From: an uncultured Clostridium sp.
Lineage (GTDB): Bacteria; Bacillota; Clostridia; Lachnospirales; Lachnospiraceae
DNA: 15,028 nucleotides
Direction: 5' to 3'
Assembly (NCBI GenBank): GCA_900540335.1
Contig: UQFC01000067.1
Coordinates: 1-15,028 of the forward strand
Of the stretch, positions 1 to 7,097 are shown one piece after another. A program made the translations under genes and the position numbers. The notes under the pieces are model-generated. The model was not told the DNA's origin, ran no database searches, and saw nothing but the letters and a program-made list of their open reading frames with translations. The number at the start of each line of letters is the position of its first letter. Within the stretch, counting starts at the first letter, position 1.

Positions 1-127
1 GCTTTGTGCATACCCTGTTCTGCTGCCATTCCTCCTGATACCGGAAGTACCGGAAATTCCAGTAAGTGTAAAGCGCCATCAAAATAATCAGAAGATACTT
101 TGACACCTCAATTATTACATTAACCAT
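1..127 (-). CDS. Probable FtsW/RodA/SpoVE-family protein, N-terminus only (partial)
   Basis: The first 42 codons are visible, beginning MVNVIIEVSKYLLIILM and continuing ALYTYWNFRYFRYQEEWQ; the rest lies beyond the left edge. The ATG at 127 has a GGAG at 132-135 that overlaps the TAG stop of the upstream U32 gene, so the two genes are translationally close and surely co-transcribed. The segment is a hydrophobic helix followed by an aromatic and basic stretch, as expected for the first membrane segment of an integral membrane protein. In Lachnospiraceae a gene of the FtsW/RodA/SpoVE family (peptidoglycan glycosyltransferase, septal or elongation wall synthesis) often follows zapA and a U32 gene, and its N-terminus looks like this. 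The family call rests on that recollection and on context; only the membrane segment is directly visible. Confidence 0.5.
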   Translation of the reverse strand, partial: MVNVIIEVSKYLLIILMALYTYWNFRYFRYQEEWQQNRVCTK

Positions 128-134
128 AAATCTC

Positions 135-2450
135 CTATTCCACGCCCCGTCTGAAATGGCCTCTTGTAAAGTCCTTTACCGGCGACGGGGTATCTTTTCC
201 ATACCGGAAATGATCCGCAAATGCATCCATAATCTCCTGAATCTGTTCCGGAGACTCTTTGGTAAATACCAGCTTCACACCGGCCGGCTGAAGGCGGAGA
301 ACTGCCTCCTCCTGCCCCAGAAGACTTAACGGGCTGGGATTGTAGATGGTATTGAAGCAGAACCGGCAGTGATTTTTCACCGGAAGCTCCTTCCCTACTC
401 TGTCACGGATAACAAGCAGCTCCGGCTTTTTCGTACAGCCCTTTGTAGTCCGGACTATACACTGGGCAGAAACCATAGCCGGGTAATGCCCGTAAACCGT
501 CATCTCCCAGTCAATGCCATCTGAGGCCTCCTTCAGCTGCTCCAGCTCTCTGCTGTTCAGCTCCAGGGGGAAGGTCAGCCTTCCTGCGCCCATACGGCTC
601 ATCTGTTCTGCCGCCTGATGATTCATGGCATACAGATTGGAATCAAACACAAGAGGAAGCTCCTCCAGCCCCAGCTCTTTCAAAAAGCGTGGTTCTTCCA
701 TAGAACGGATTACCAGCACATCAAAGCCGGCCTCTCTCAGTTCCTTTGCAGATGATGCGAAAAACCGTTCCGCCTCCTGACGGAAAATCTGCGGAAGAAT
801 CAGCCCGCAAACCTTGCCTGACCTGTGGCACTGCTCTGCTGCCTGTTTCCACTGCTCCGGACCAAATCCGGTGCTGTCAAGATAAATCCCGTCCACCTCC
901 GGGTGGGCTGCTGCCACAGCCAGTCCCTCGGGAGACTCCAGGGATACCAAAAGCTCCGGACCGCTGCCTTCCGCTCTGCGTTTCCTTTTCTTTGCGGATC
1001 CCTCAGCTGTCTTTTCTTTGGCGTCTGCCCCGGGTTCAGCCGTTCTCCGGTAAGGAGAAAGAATCGCCTCCTCCAGCTGCTCCATTCCGGCTCTTCGAAG
1101 CCCGTTTAACGCCTGTACCGGAAGGAAGCAGGAACCTTCCACCTGTCCGGTCAGCTCTTCAAAATAAAAAGGCGAGCCTCCCGTTTTCTGAATCTGCTTT
1201 AACAGCTTCTCTTCTGTCATCGGCTGATTCTGGGCCTTTTGAACCACCTCTCCGGAAACTGTCACAGACACCGGCTGTTTTTCCAGATACAAAGTGACCG
1301 GCTGTCCTTCTCTGGCTGTTACATGGCCGCGAATCGGCTCCTGTTTTCCCCTGTGAACATATTCCTCATCCAGGCGGTCAAAAAGCTGCTGGTTGCCCTG
1401 ACGGAATGCCGGTTTTTCCTTCAGCGCAATCATATCTCTGCCGTTGTGCTGCCGGTAATATCCCTCCGTCTGTCCGCCCCGGTCAAAAAGATCCAGAAGC
1501 ATTCTCCGATCCTCATCTGTCACCCGGTAGCCCTCCCGGCCCCTCTCCAGAAACTGATCCACATACTTCCGGTACACACTGACCACACCGGCCGTATACC
1601 GGGGACTCTTCATTCTTCCTTCGATTTTCAGGGAGTAAACGCCTGCCTCAATAATATCCGGCAGAATATCCAGAGTACATAAATCCTTTAAGCTCATCAG
1701 GTAGCGGTTATCCTTTTCCTGCTGCCTCTTTTCTCTTGTCTTCTCTCTGGTTTTTCCTACGCCCTTTTCCACTCCGCTCTCTCTGTTTTTCCTTCCTGCG
1801 CCCCGTTCCTGGCCTGTTCTGAAAGACAGGGCCTGTCCCGGCGCATCATAGGGCAGCCTGCAGGGCTGGGCACACCGGCCTCTGTTTCCGCTCCGTCCGC
1901 CGATCAAACTGCTTAACAGACACTGACCGGAATAGCAGTAACAGAGCGCGCCATGGACAAAGCTCTCAATCTCAATATCCACATGATCCCGGATCTGAGC
2001 TATCTCTGCCAGAGAAAGCTCTCTTGCCGTTACTACTCGGCTGGCTCCCAGCTCCTTTAACATGGCGGCACTTCGCCATCCTGTAACCGTCATCTGGGTG
2101 CTGGCGTGAATCGGAAGATCCGGAAAGTGTTTTCTGATAAAGGAAAACACACCCATATCCTGAACGATCACCGCATCCAGCCCCCGCTCATAGCAGGGCA
2201 GGAGAAAATCATACAGCTGGCCCAGTTCCTCTTCCTTTACTAATGTATTGACTGTCATATAGAGGCTGCACCCGTGAAGGTGGGCATAATCAAGGGCCTC
2301 CAAAAACTGATCTCCCTCCGGGTTCTCCGCATACGCCCGGGCTCCAAACCGGCTTCCGCCCATATACACCGCATCCGCCCCGGCATTCACCGCTGCCTTC
2401 ATGCTTTCCACCGACCCGGCCGGAGCCAGGATTTCTACTGGTAATTTCAC
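135..2450 (-). CDS. U32-family protein with DUF3656-like region, RlhA/TrhP-type RNA hydroxylation factor
   Basis: A 771-residue protein. The start is taken as the GTG at 2450 (reads VKLPVEILAPAGS), 6 nt after a perfect AGGAGG; the reading frame stays open upstream to 2513 but without a usable ribosome site. The U32 signature is at residues 162-177 (ESFVHGALCYCYSGQC). Cysteines 170, 177, 193 and 258 match the spacing of the four iron-sulfur ligands known in U32 proteins such as UbiU. A second set, C664, C672, C695 and C698, sits in the C-terminal half. Family members of this length (E. coli RlhA, TrhP) make 5-hydroxycytidine in 23S rRNA or 5-hydroxyuridine at tRNA position 34; protease activity is an old annotation with weak support. 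Two Lys/Arg/Glu-rich, probably disordered inserts lie at about 203-248 and 468-498. The gene sits between zapA and an FtsW-like gene. Which RNA is the substrate cannot be decided from sequence. Confidence 0.88.
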   Translation of the reverse strand: MKLPVEILAPAGSVESMKAAVNAGADAVYMGGSRFGARAYAENPEGDQFLEALDYAHLHGCSLYMTVNTLVKEEELGQLYDFLLPCYERGLDAVIVQDMGVFSFIRKHFPDLPIHASTQMTVTGWRSAAMLKELGASRVVTARELSLAEIAQIRDHVDIEIESFVHGALCYCYSGQCLLSSLIGGRSGNRGRCAQPCRLPYDAPGQALSFRTGQERGAGRKNRESGVEKGVGKTREKTREKRQQEKDNRYLMSLKDLCTLDILPDIIEAGVYSLKIEGRMKSPRYTAGVVSVYRKYVDQFLERGREGYRVTDEDRRMLLDLFDRGGQTEGYYRQHNGRDMIALKEKPAFRQGNQQLFDRLDEEYVHRGKQEPIRGHVTAREGQPVTLYLEKQPVSVTVSGEVVQKAQNQPMTEEKLLKQIQKTGGSPFYFEELTGQVEGSCFLPVQALNGLRRAGMEQLEEAILSPYRRTAEPGADAKEKTAEGSAKKRKRRAEGSGPELLVSLESPEGLAVAAAHPEVDGIYLDSTGFGPEQWKQAAEQCHRSGKVCGLILPQIFRQEAERFFASSAKELREAGFDVLVIRSMEEPRFLKELGLEELPLVFDSNLYAMNHQAAEQMSRMGAGRLTFPLELNSRELEQLKEASDGIDWEMTVYGHYPAMVSAQCIVRTTKGCTKKPELLVIRDRVGKELPVKNHCRFCFNTIYNPSPLSLLGQEEAVLRLQPAGVKLVFTKESPEQIQEIMDAFADHFRYGKDTPSPVKDFTRGHFRRGVE

Positions 2451-2537
2451 GCAATTCCTCCTGAAATTCTTTATAACATAAAGCAGAGGATGATCCTTAT
2501 GAAAAAAGAGCACCCCCTGAAGTTTTCACCTGCTGTT

Positions 2538-2951
2538 TCATTTTCTGTGTCCGTTAACGTCCGCGCCGGAAACTGTTCCTGACGCTTTTTTTACCAGTTC
2601 CTCTGCCCTGGCCTTCTCCTCCTGCATTTCCTTTTCCATGGCTTCCATCCGCATCTGCATGGTAATCAGCTCATGCTTTAAGCTGTAGGCCTCTTTTTCC
2701 AGCAGAGCCTTCTGACCGCTGAGCATATCTGCCCTCTCCTGCTCCTTAAAGTAATCATCTGCAATATTCAGATGGATCATCAGATTCTGATAATCCGCAT
2801 TCTGTCTGGAAAATCCTCTCTGCTTCTTGATTGTGCCTATTTTTTCATTCAAATATGCCGCAACTCTCCGCAGATAGGCCTCATCCTCTGTGCCGCCCAG
2901 TGTATATACCACACCATCTATCAAAACTTCCGCATAATTTTTCTGACTCAT
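2538..2951 (-). CDS. zapA: Cell division protein ZapA
   Basis: A 137-residue protein. The N-terminal half (about residues 1-70, with NYAEVLIDGVVYTLGGTEDEAYLRRVAAYLNEKI split over strand-helix elements) is the ZapA fold that binds FtsZ. The C-terminal half (about 68-125) is a charged heptad-rich coiled coil through which ZapA dimers and tetramers form. Role in the family: cytoplasmic, bundles and stabilises FtsZ filaments at the Z ring. The ATG at 2951 is preceded by GGGAG about 9 nt upstream. Length fits clostridial ZapA, which is a little longer than the roughly 85-residue B. subtilis protein. It lies 164 bp after ruvB and 87 bp before the U32 gene, and has its own promoter at 3042-3070, so it can be expressed apart from ruvAB. 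Confidence 0.88.
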   Translation of the reverse strand: MSQKNYAEVLIDGVVYTLGGTEDEAYLRRVAAYLNEKIGTIKKQRGFSRQNADYQNLMIHLNIADDYFKEQERADMLSGQKALLEKEAYSLKHELITMQMRMEAMEKEMQEEKARAEELVKKASGTVSGADVNGHRK

Positions 2952-3041
2952 ATTCTCTGGCTCCCGACTCTTTTGTTCCTTCCTGCAACTGTCATCGCTT
3001 CTGTGACCTGTCTCCCGTCAGGAATACAGGCATACAGTAAC

Positions 3042-3070
3042 AGTGTACCATATCCTTCTGGAATCAACAA
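3042..3070 (-). promoter_or_regulatory. Promoter of zapA
   Basis: Read on the minus strand: -35 TTGTTG (3065-3070), 17-nt spacer, -10 TACACT (3042-3047), with TG one base upstream of the -10 (extended -10). Predicted start near 3035 gives a leader of about 84 nt before the zapA ATG. No clear terminator was found between the ruvB stop and this promoter, so ruvAB read-through is also likely. Confidence 0.6.
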
Positions 3071-3115
3071 GCGGCTTTTCTCATGAATTTTTAAAATTCC
3101 GCATCCTGTTTTTCG

Positions 3116-4114
3116 TCACTCTCCAAAGGGAATTCCAAGATGACGGTATGCGCTCTCCGTTGCCACCCGCCCTCTCGGCGTCCGGTTCAGAAATCCGTTC
3201 ATCAGAAGATAAGGCTCATACACATCCTCTAAAGTTCCTGCATCCTCTCCAAGAGCCGCAGCCAGAGTGTCCAGACCTACCGGACCTCCGCCAAACTTTT
3301 CAATCATCATCATCAGAATGTTTCTGTCATTGTTATCCAGGCCCAGCTTGTCCACATCCAGAATATCCAGGGCAAAATCAGCCACCTGCTTGGTAATCAC
3401 CCCGTCATATTTCACCTGGGCGAAATCCCTGACGCGCTTCAGCAGACGGTTGGCAAGACGGGGAGTTCCTCTGGAGCGCCGCGCAATTTCCGCCGCCCCC
3501 TCCGGTTCAATCTCTACGCCAAGAACACCGGCTGACCGCTCTACAATAATCTGGAGCTCCTCCGGCCGGTAAAACTCCATTTTCTGAATCACCCCGAACC
3601 GATCCCGCAAAGGCGCTGTGAGAAGTCCTGCCCGTGTCGTCGCTCCTACCAGGGTAAAATGGGGCAGATCCAGACGGATCGAACGGGCAGAGGACTCCTT
3701 GCCCAGCATAATATCAATCGCAAAATCCTCCATCGCCGGATAAAGCACCTCTTCCACCTGCCGGTTCAGCCGGTGAATCTCATCCACAAAGAGAACGTCT
3801 CCCTCCTGCAGATTATTGAGAATCGCCGCCATCTCTCCCGGCTTTTCAATCGCCGGTCCCGACGTCACCTTCATGTGAACCCCCATCTCATTGGCAATAA
3901 TGCCGGACAGAGTCGTTTTGCCCAGACCCGGAGGTCCGTAAAACAGCACATGATCCAGGGACTCTCCTCTGGCCTTTGCCGCCTGCATATACACCTTCAG
4001 ATTGCTCTTGATCCTTTCCTGCCCGATATACTCGTCCAGCAGCTGCGGACGGAGACTGGGCTCTATATATTTGTCTTCTTCGGTAATCTCTGTTGTTATG
4101 ATTCTCCGCTCCAT
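3116..4114 (-). CDS. ruvB: Holliday junction branch migration DNA helicase RuvB
   Basis: A 332-residue AAA+ ATPase that forms hexameric rings on DNA and drives branch migration with RuvA. Walker A GPPGLGKTT at residues 60-68, Walker B DEIH at 111-114, sensor/arginine-finger region GATTRAGLLTAPLRDRFG, and the C-terminal winged-helix domain ending YRHLGIPFGE, all typical. The chosen start is ATG 4114 (MERRIITTEI), which has GGAG 6 nt upstream. An in-frame GTG at 4126 would add four residues but has no ribosome site at proper distance. It starts 34 nt after the ruvA stop, so it is the second gene of the SOS-controlled ruvAB operon. Length and motifs are complete; nothing is missing. Confidence 0.97.
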   Translation of the reverse strand: MERRIITTEITEEDKYIEPSLRPQLLDEYIGQERIKSNLKVYMQAAKARGESLDHVLFYGPPGLGKTTLSGIIANEMGVHMKVTSGPAIEKPGEMAAILNNLQEGDVLFVDEIHRLNRQVEEVLYPAMEDFAIDIMLGKESSARSIRLDLPHFTLVGATTRAGLLTAPLRDRFGVIQKMEFYRPEELQIIVERSAGVLGVEIEPEGAAEIARRSRGTPRLANRLLKRVRDFAQVKYDGVITKQVADFALDILDVDKLGLDNNDRNILMMMIEKFGGGPVGLDTLAAALGEDAGTLEDVYEPYLLMNGFLNRTPRGRVATESAYRHLGIPFGE

Positions 4115-4148
4115 CTTACTCTCCACACTTGTTGTATTTGTCCCGGAC

Positions 4149-4766
4149 TCAGATTGCCAGATACTTTAAAGATGCCTTCAAAACAGCCTCCACCGTCATA
4201 TCCTCTGTAATCTCCGTCTGGCGCACAGCTCTGGATGCCTCTGTAAGAGAATATCCCAAAGCCACTAACGCCTCTATGGCCTCTCTTCCGGTTCCTTCCA
4301 TTCCGGCTCCTGCCGTCTCTTCCGGTTCCCTCTCCACTCCGAACGCAGAAGGCAGCACATCCTCCATCCGGATCCGATCCTTCAAATCCAGAATCACTCT
4401 CTTGGCTGTCTTCGGGCCAATGCCCGGAGCCCTGGCAATGGCCTTTGCATCCTCTGAAAGAATCGCCATTCTCAAATCATCCGGCCGCAGCACAGACAGA
4501 ATCCCCAGAGCCGCCTTGGGTCCAATCCCGTTGACTCCCAGAAGCTGGTTAAACATCTTCCGATCCTGGCTGCTGAAAAAGCCGTACAGAGTCATAGCGT
4601 CCTCTCTCACCTGAAAGGATGTATAGATCCTGATCTCCTCTCCGATTCTGGGCAACCGGTCCAGCACTGATGCTGGAACAAGAATATTCCAGCCGATTCC
4701 GCCTGCCTCCACGACAATTCCGCCCTCCCACACTTCCGTCAAGGGTCCCTTGATATATGAAAACAC
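4149..4766 (-). CDS. ruvA: Holliday junction branch migration protein RuvA
   Basis: A 205-residue protein (E. coli RuvA has 203). The start is GTG at 4766 (reads V/M-FSYIKGPLTEVWEGG), 9 nt after a perfect AGGAGG at 4776-4781. The frame continues open far upstream to 5210 but that stretch overlaps the opposite-strand YprB-like gene and is not RuvA sequence. N-terminal OB fold at about 1-62; two helix-hairpin-helix motifs at about 75-91 (LLGVNGIGPKAALGILS) and 108-126 (KAIARAPGIGPKTAKRVIL), which contact the junction DNA backbone; a linker; and a C-terminal domain at about 160-205 that binds RuvB. RuvA tetramers hold the Holliday junction and load RuvB. First gene of the operon, under an SOS box. 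Confidence 0.96.
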   Translation of the reverse strand: MFSYIKGPLTEVWEGGIVVEAGGIGWNILVPASVLDRLPRIGEEIRIYTSFQVREDAMTLYGFFSSQDRKMFNQLLGVNGIGPKAALGILSVLRPDDLRMAILSEDAKAIARAPGIGPKTAKRVILDLKDRIRMEDVLPSAFGVEREPEETAGAGMEGTGREAIEALVALGYSLTEASRAVRQTEITEDMTVEAVLKASLKYLAI

Positions 4767-4799
4767 TGATAAAGTCCTCCTGCTGTTCACTTTACGGAC

Positions 4800-4828
4800 A
4801 TCATACCATAAGAAACTCCTGATTGCAA
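4800..4828 (-). promoter_or_regulatory. Promoter of ruvAB
   Basis: On the minus strand: -35 TTGCAA (4823-4828), 17-nt spacer, -10 TATGAT (4800-4805). Predicted start near 4793, giving a leader of about 26 nt that carries the AGGAGG of ruvA. The SOS operator lies just upstream of the -35. Confidence 0.7.
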
Positions 4829-4835
4829 TACGCAT

Positions 4836-4853
4836 ATCGAACAGACATTCGAT
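4836..4853. promoter_or_regulatory. LexA/DinR-type SOS box upstream of ruvAB
   Basis: A perfect palindrome ATCGAA-N6-TTCGAT. The core at 4838-4851 on the plus strand, CGAACAGACATTCG, agrees with the Gram-positive SOS consensus CGAACRNRYGTTYG at 13 of 14 positions. It sits 9 bp upstream of the ruvA -35, and ruvAB is a standard SOS operon in many bacteria. Inference: LexA represses ruvAB here until DNA damage. Confidence 0.8.
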
Positions 4854-4902
4854 TTCTTTTTGTTTCTTTCTTTTTCGAGGGATTCTGCCCGGTGTTTTTT
4901 CG

Positions 4903-4931
4903 TTGACTTTCTTTTTTTGTCCCTCTATAAT
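4903..4931 (+). promoter_or_regulatory. Promoter of the YprB-like gene
   Basis: Near-consensus SigA-type promoter: -35 TTGACT (4903-4908), 17-nt spacer that is nearly all pyrimidine, -10 TATAAT (4926-4931). Predicted start near 4938 falls inside the AAGGAGG ribosome site (4937-4943), so the leader would be only about 12 nt. Confidence 0.8.
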
Positions 4932-4949
4932 CGAACAAGGAGGAACGCT

Positions 4950-6047
4950 ATGATTACAATAACGAAAAAACTTGATTTGCCTGATACCTATCCCCTCGAT
5001 CGGATTGGCCCTCTTTCTGATCTGCTGTTTTTTGATATTGAAACTACCGGATTTTCCGGCGATACGTCCAACCTGTATCTGATTGGCTGTACCTATTTTC
5101 AGGAGGGCAGCTGGAATCTGATCCAGTGGTTTGCAGATACCGCTGCCGCAGAACCGGAGCTGCTTGACAGCTTCTTTTCTTTTCTGGAAAACTATAAAAT
5201 CCTGATTCATTTTAACGGAGACGGATTCGACATTCCCTATCTGTTAAAGCGGTGCCGCCATCTGAAAAAAGATTATGATTTTTCAAATGTTGCAAGCATT
5301 GACATCTACAAAAAAATCAGGCCCTACCGAAAGCTGCTGGGACTGGAAAGCATGAAGCAGAAAGCCATCGAAGCATTTCTCGGCATTTCACGAACCGATC
5401 AGTACTCCGGCGGTCAGCTTATCGATGTATACCGCGCCTATTTGAAAAACCATTCCGAGGAGCTGTACGATTTGCTGATTCTTCACAATGAGGACGATCT
5501 GAAGGGTATGCCCTCCATCCTTCCCATTCTGAATTATCCGGACTTTTTTGAAGGGGAAATGACTCTGAAAAGCCAGCAGATTCTTACGGAAACCTGCAGT
5601 GACGGAAGCAGACGCCATCTTCTGGAACTGATTTGCCAGAGCCCCTGCGCCATCCCTGTTCCCTTTTCCTGCAGTACGGAGCCCGTCGCCTGCTTTGCAT
5701 CCCAGAATCAGCTGACTCTGGAGGTTACTCTGTTTGAAGGAGAGCTAAGGCATTTTTATTCCAACTATCAGGATTACTGCTATCTGACAGAGGAGGATCG
5801 TGCAGTTCCCAAATCAGATGCTGCCCGCTATGATCCCGGAGTCTGTGTCAGAGCCACAGCAAAAAACTGCTATACCAGAGAGCAGGGAGTCTTCCTTCCC
5901 CAGTTTTCTCCCTTGTGGGAACCGGCTCTGAAAAAAGAACGCAGAGACAAATGCTCCTATGCTGCCCTGATTGATGTCTGCCTTCAGAATCCGGACTGTC
6001 TCTCCGCTTATTTAAAACAGCTTCTCTGCTGTCTTGGCGTCAAATAA
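4950..6047 (+). CDS. YprB-like protein with ribonuclease H-like (DEDD exonuclease) domain
   Basis: A 365-residue protein. The start is the ATG at 4950 (MITITKKLDL), 6 nt after AAGGAGG; an open stretch upstream to 4860 contains the promoter and is not coding. The N-terminal half has the DEDD-family exonuclease motifs: ExoI FFDIETTGF (D29, E31), ExoII HFNGDGFDIPYL (D94) and ExoIII HNEDD (H179, D183), so a 3'-5' nuclease active site of the DEDDh kind appears intact. This matches the RNase_H_2/YprB family, whose role is not established. Residues from about 200 on have no motif I recognise; the TPR-like tail described for some YprB proteins is not obvious. It is transcribed divergently from ruvAB, which hints at nucleic acid repair or turnover, but that is inference. 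Its last 8 bp overlap the convergent AraC gene. Confidence 0.85.
   Translation: MITITKKLDLPDTYPLDRIGPLSDLLFFDIETTGFSGDTSNLYLIGCTYFQEGSWNLIQWFADTAAAEPELLDSFFSFLENYKILIHFNGDGFDIPYLLKRCRHLKKDYDFSNVASIDIYKKIRPYRKLLGLESMKQKAIEAFLGISRTDQYSGGQLIDVYRAYLKNHSEELYDLLILHNEDDLKGMPSILPILNYPDFFEGEMTLKSQQILTETCSDGSRRHLLELICQSPCAIPVPFSCSTEPVACFASQNQLTLEVTLFEGELRHFYSNYQDYCYLTEEDRAVPKSDAARYDPGVCVRATAKNCYTREQGVFLPQFSPLWEPALKKERRDKCSYAALIDVCLQNPDCLSAYLKQLLCCLGVK
6017..6032 (-). terminator. Weak terminator candidate for the AraC-family gene, inside the YprB-like coding sequence
   Basis: On the minus strand, 8 nt after the AraC stop: ACAGC-AGAGAA-GCTGT followed by TTTTAAAT. The 5-bp stem is short, so this is only a candidate. 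It would mirror the terminator embedded in the opposite gene. Confidence 0.35.
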
Positions 6048-6939
6048 AACGCTGGGGATTTTTCCTGTATTCTCTGGGAGAAATCCCCTTCTCTTTTTTA
6101 AACAAATCTCCAAAATAATTCCCGTCAGAAAACCCGCACAGCTGGGCAATATCTGCCACTGACAGCTTTGTTTCCAGAAGCATCCTGGATGCCTCCTTGA
6201 GACGGACATAGTTCAGATATTCCTTATAGCCAAAACCGGTCAGTTTTTTAAACCGTCTGGAGAAATAGGCCGGACTCATATGAACCCGCTCTGCCACCAG
6301 CTCCAAGGTCAGAGGTTCCCGAAAATGGTGATAAATATAAGAAGCCGCTTTCTGAATCTCCTCCTCCTGAGCTGCCGACTCTGCCACGTCCTGAATTCTG
6401 GGGTTCTGATGCTCCAGCCGGTACCGTCCGCAAAAAGCCAGCAGCTCAGACAGATAATTGCAAATCAGAACGTCAGAAAACACATCCCTGTTGTTCTGCT
6501 CTGCCAGAATCTTCTCCAGCAGCCCCTCCACATACCTGCGCCGTCCCGGTTCCACGGAAATACAGGGCTTTCCCCGCAGCCGTCCGGACCATTCCTTCCC
6601 CCACCGGGTTTCCAGCTGCTTCATATGTTCCGGCGCAAATCCCACTGCAATCCGCTCATTTTCCCTGGTAAGACCGTAGATCGTCCGGTGAAGCGCCTGA
6701 GGCTCAATCAGAATCAGGTCTCCCGGCTCCAGATGATATATGGTATGGTTCAAAAAAATCCGGCATCTCCCTGCTGCCAGATAAAACAGCTCATAATAGC
6801 CATGACTGTGATCCACTGTCATGGAAAAATCCACAGGACGCCGTTTTCTGCTGGCAAATACACCGGAAGGCTTATCCTTCAGCTCCTCATCCTGATCACA
6901 GTTCATGCTCTTATAACAAATTCTTTCTTCTGATTTCAT
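6040..6939 (-). CDS. AraC-family transcriptional regulator with N-terminal cupin domain
   Basis: A 299-residue regulator. The N-terminal part (about 35-95) is a cupin-type effector domain: HSHGYYELFYLAAGRCRIF, then HLEPGDLILIEP and a histidine at 84, the usual layout of sugar- or small-molecule-sensing AraC proteins. The C-terminal 100 residues hold two helix-turn-helix units: LTLELVAERVHMSPAYFSRRFKK and LSVADIAQLCGFSDGNYFGDLFKKEKGISPREYRK, the family signature. Start ATG at 6939 with AAGGA about 10 nt upstream. It is divergent from the MATE transporter with 158 bp between them, so the transporter is its most likely target; the ligand cannot be read from sequence. Its 3' end overlaps the convergent YprB-like gene by 8 bp. 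Confidence 0.9.
   Translation of the reverse strand: MKSEERICYKSMNCDQDEELKDKPSGVFASRKRRPVDFSMTVDHSHGYYELFYLAAGRCRIFLNHTIYHLEPGDLILIEPQALHRTIYGLTRENERIAVGFAPEHMKQLETRWGKEWSGRLRGKPCISVEPGRRRYVEGLLEKILAEQNNRDVFSDVLICNYLSELLAFCGRYRLEHQNPRIQDVAESAAQEEEIQKAASYIYHHFREPLTLELVAERVHMSPAYFSRRFKKLTGFGYKEYLNYVRLKEASRMLLETKLSVADIAQLCGFSDGNYFGDLFKKEKGISPREYRKNPQRFI
6054..6099 (+). terminator. Intrinsic terminator of the YprB-like gene, inside the AraC coding sequence
   Basis: Stem GGGGATTT (6054-6061) with AAATCCCC (6081-6088), extended inward by TTCC/GGGA through one G-T pair, then a TTCTCTTTTTT tract (6089-6099). It starts 6 nt after the YprB-like stop. The same bases encode the last residues of the opposite-strand regulator. 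Confidence 0.75.
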
Positions 6940-6962
6940 CGTTTCCGGTTCCTTTTTCTTTT

Positions 6963-6991
6963 ATTGTACCACAATCTCGTAATTCGGACAA
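6963..6991 (-). promoter_or_regulatory. Promoter of the AraC-family gene
   Basis: On the minus strand: -35 TTGTCC (6986-6991), 17-nt spacer, extended -10 TGG-TACAAT (hexamer at 6963-6968). Predicted start near 6956, leader about 17 nt. Confidence 0.65.
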
Positions 6992-7046
6992 ATAATCTGT
7001 AGTTTTTCTCATATAAGACGTTTATTCTGTAAAAAAACTTCTTTTT

Positions 7047-7076
7047 TTGTTATAGGATAGGATCCGAAATTATCCT
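7047..7076 (+). promoter_or_regulatory. Candidate MATE promoter and overlapping inverted repeat
   Basis: Weak promoter: TTGTTA (7047-7052), 18-nt spacer, TATCCT (7071-7076). An inverted repeat AGGATA (7054-7059)-N11-TATCCT (7071-7076) spans the spacer and the putative -10. A poor promoter with a palindrome fits activation or repression by a bound regulator, probably the divergent AraC protein, but this is inference. Confidence 0.35.
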
Positions 7077-7097
7077 GTGAGAAATGAGGAAAGAGAC

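Noticed and set aside
746..1682. Plus-strand open frames over the U32 gene (183, 94 and 147 codons)
   Set aside because: They are antisense to a well-supported gene, have no ribosome sites, and show no family-like composition.
3075..3105. Terminator after ruvB
   Set aside because: The AT-rich hairpin GAATTT/AAATTC has no T tract and few stable pairs.
4767..5210. Open extension of the ruvA frame (would add about 148 residues)
   Set aside because: It overlaps the SOS box, both promoters and the YprB-like gene on the other strand. The GTG at 4766 with AGGAGG gives a normal-length RuvA.
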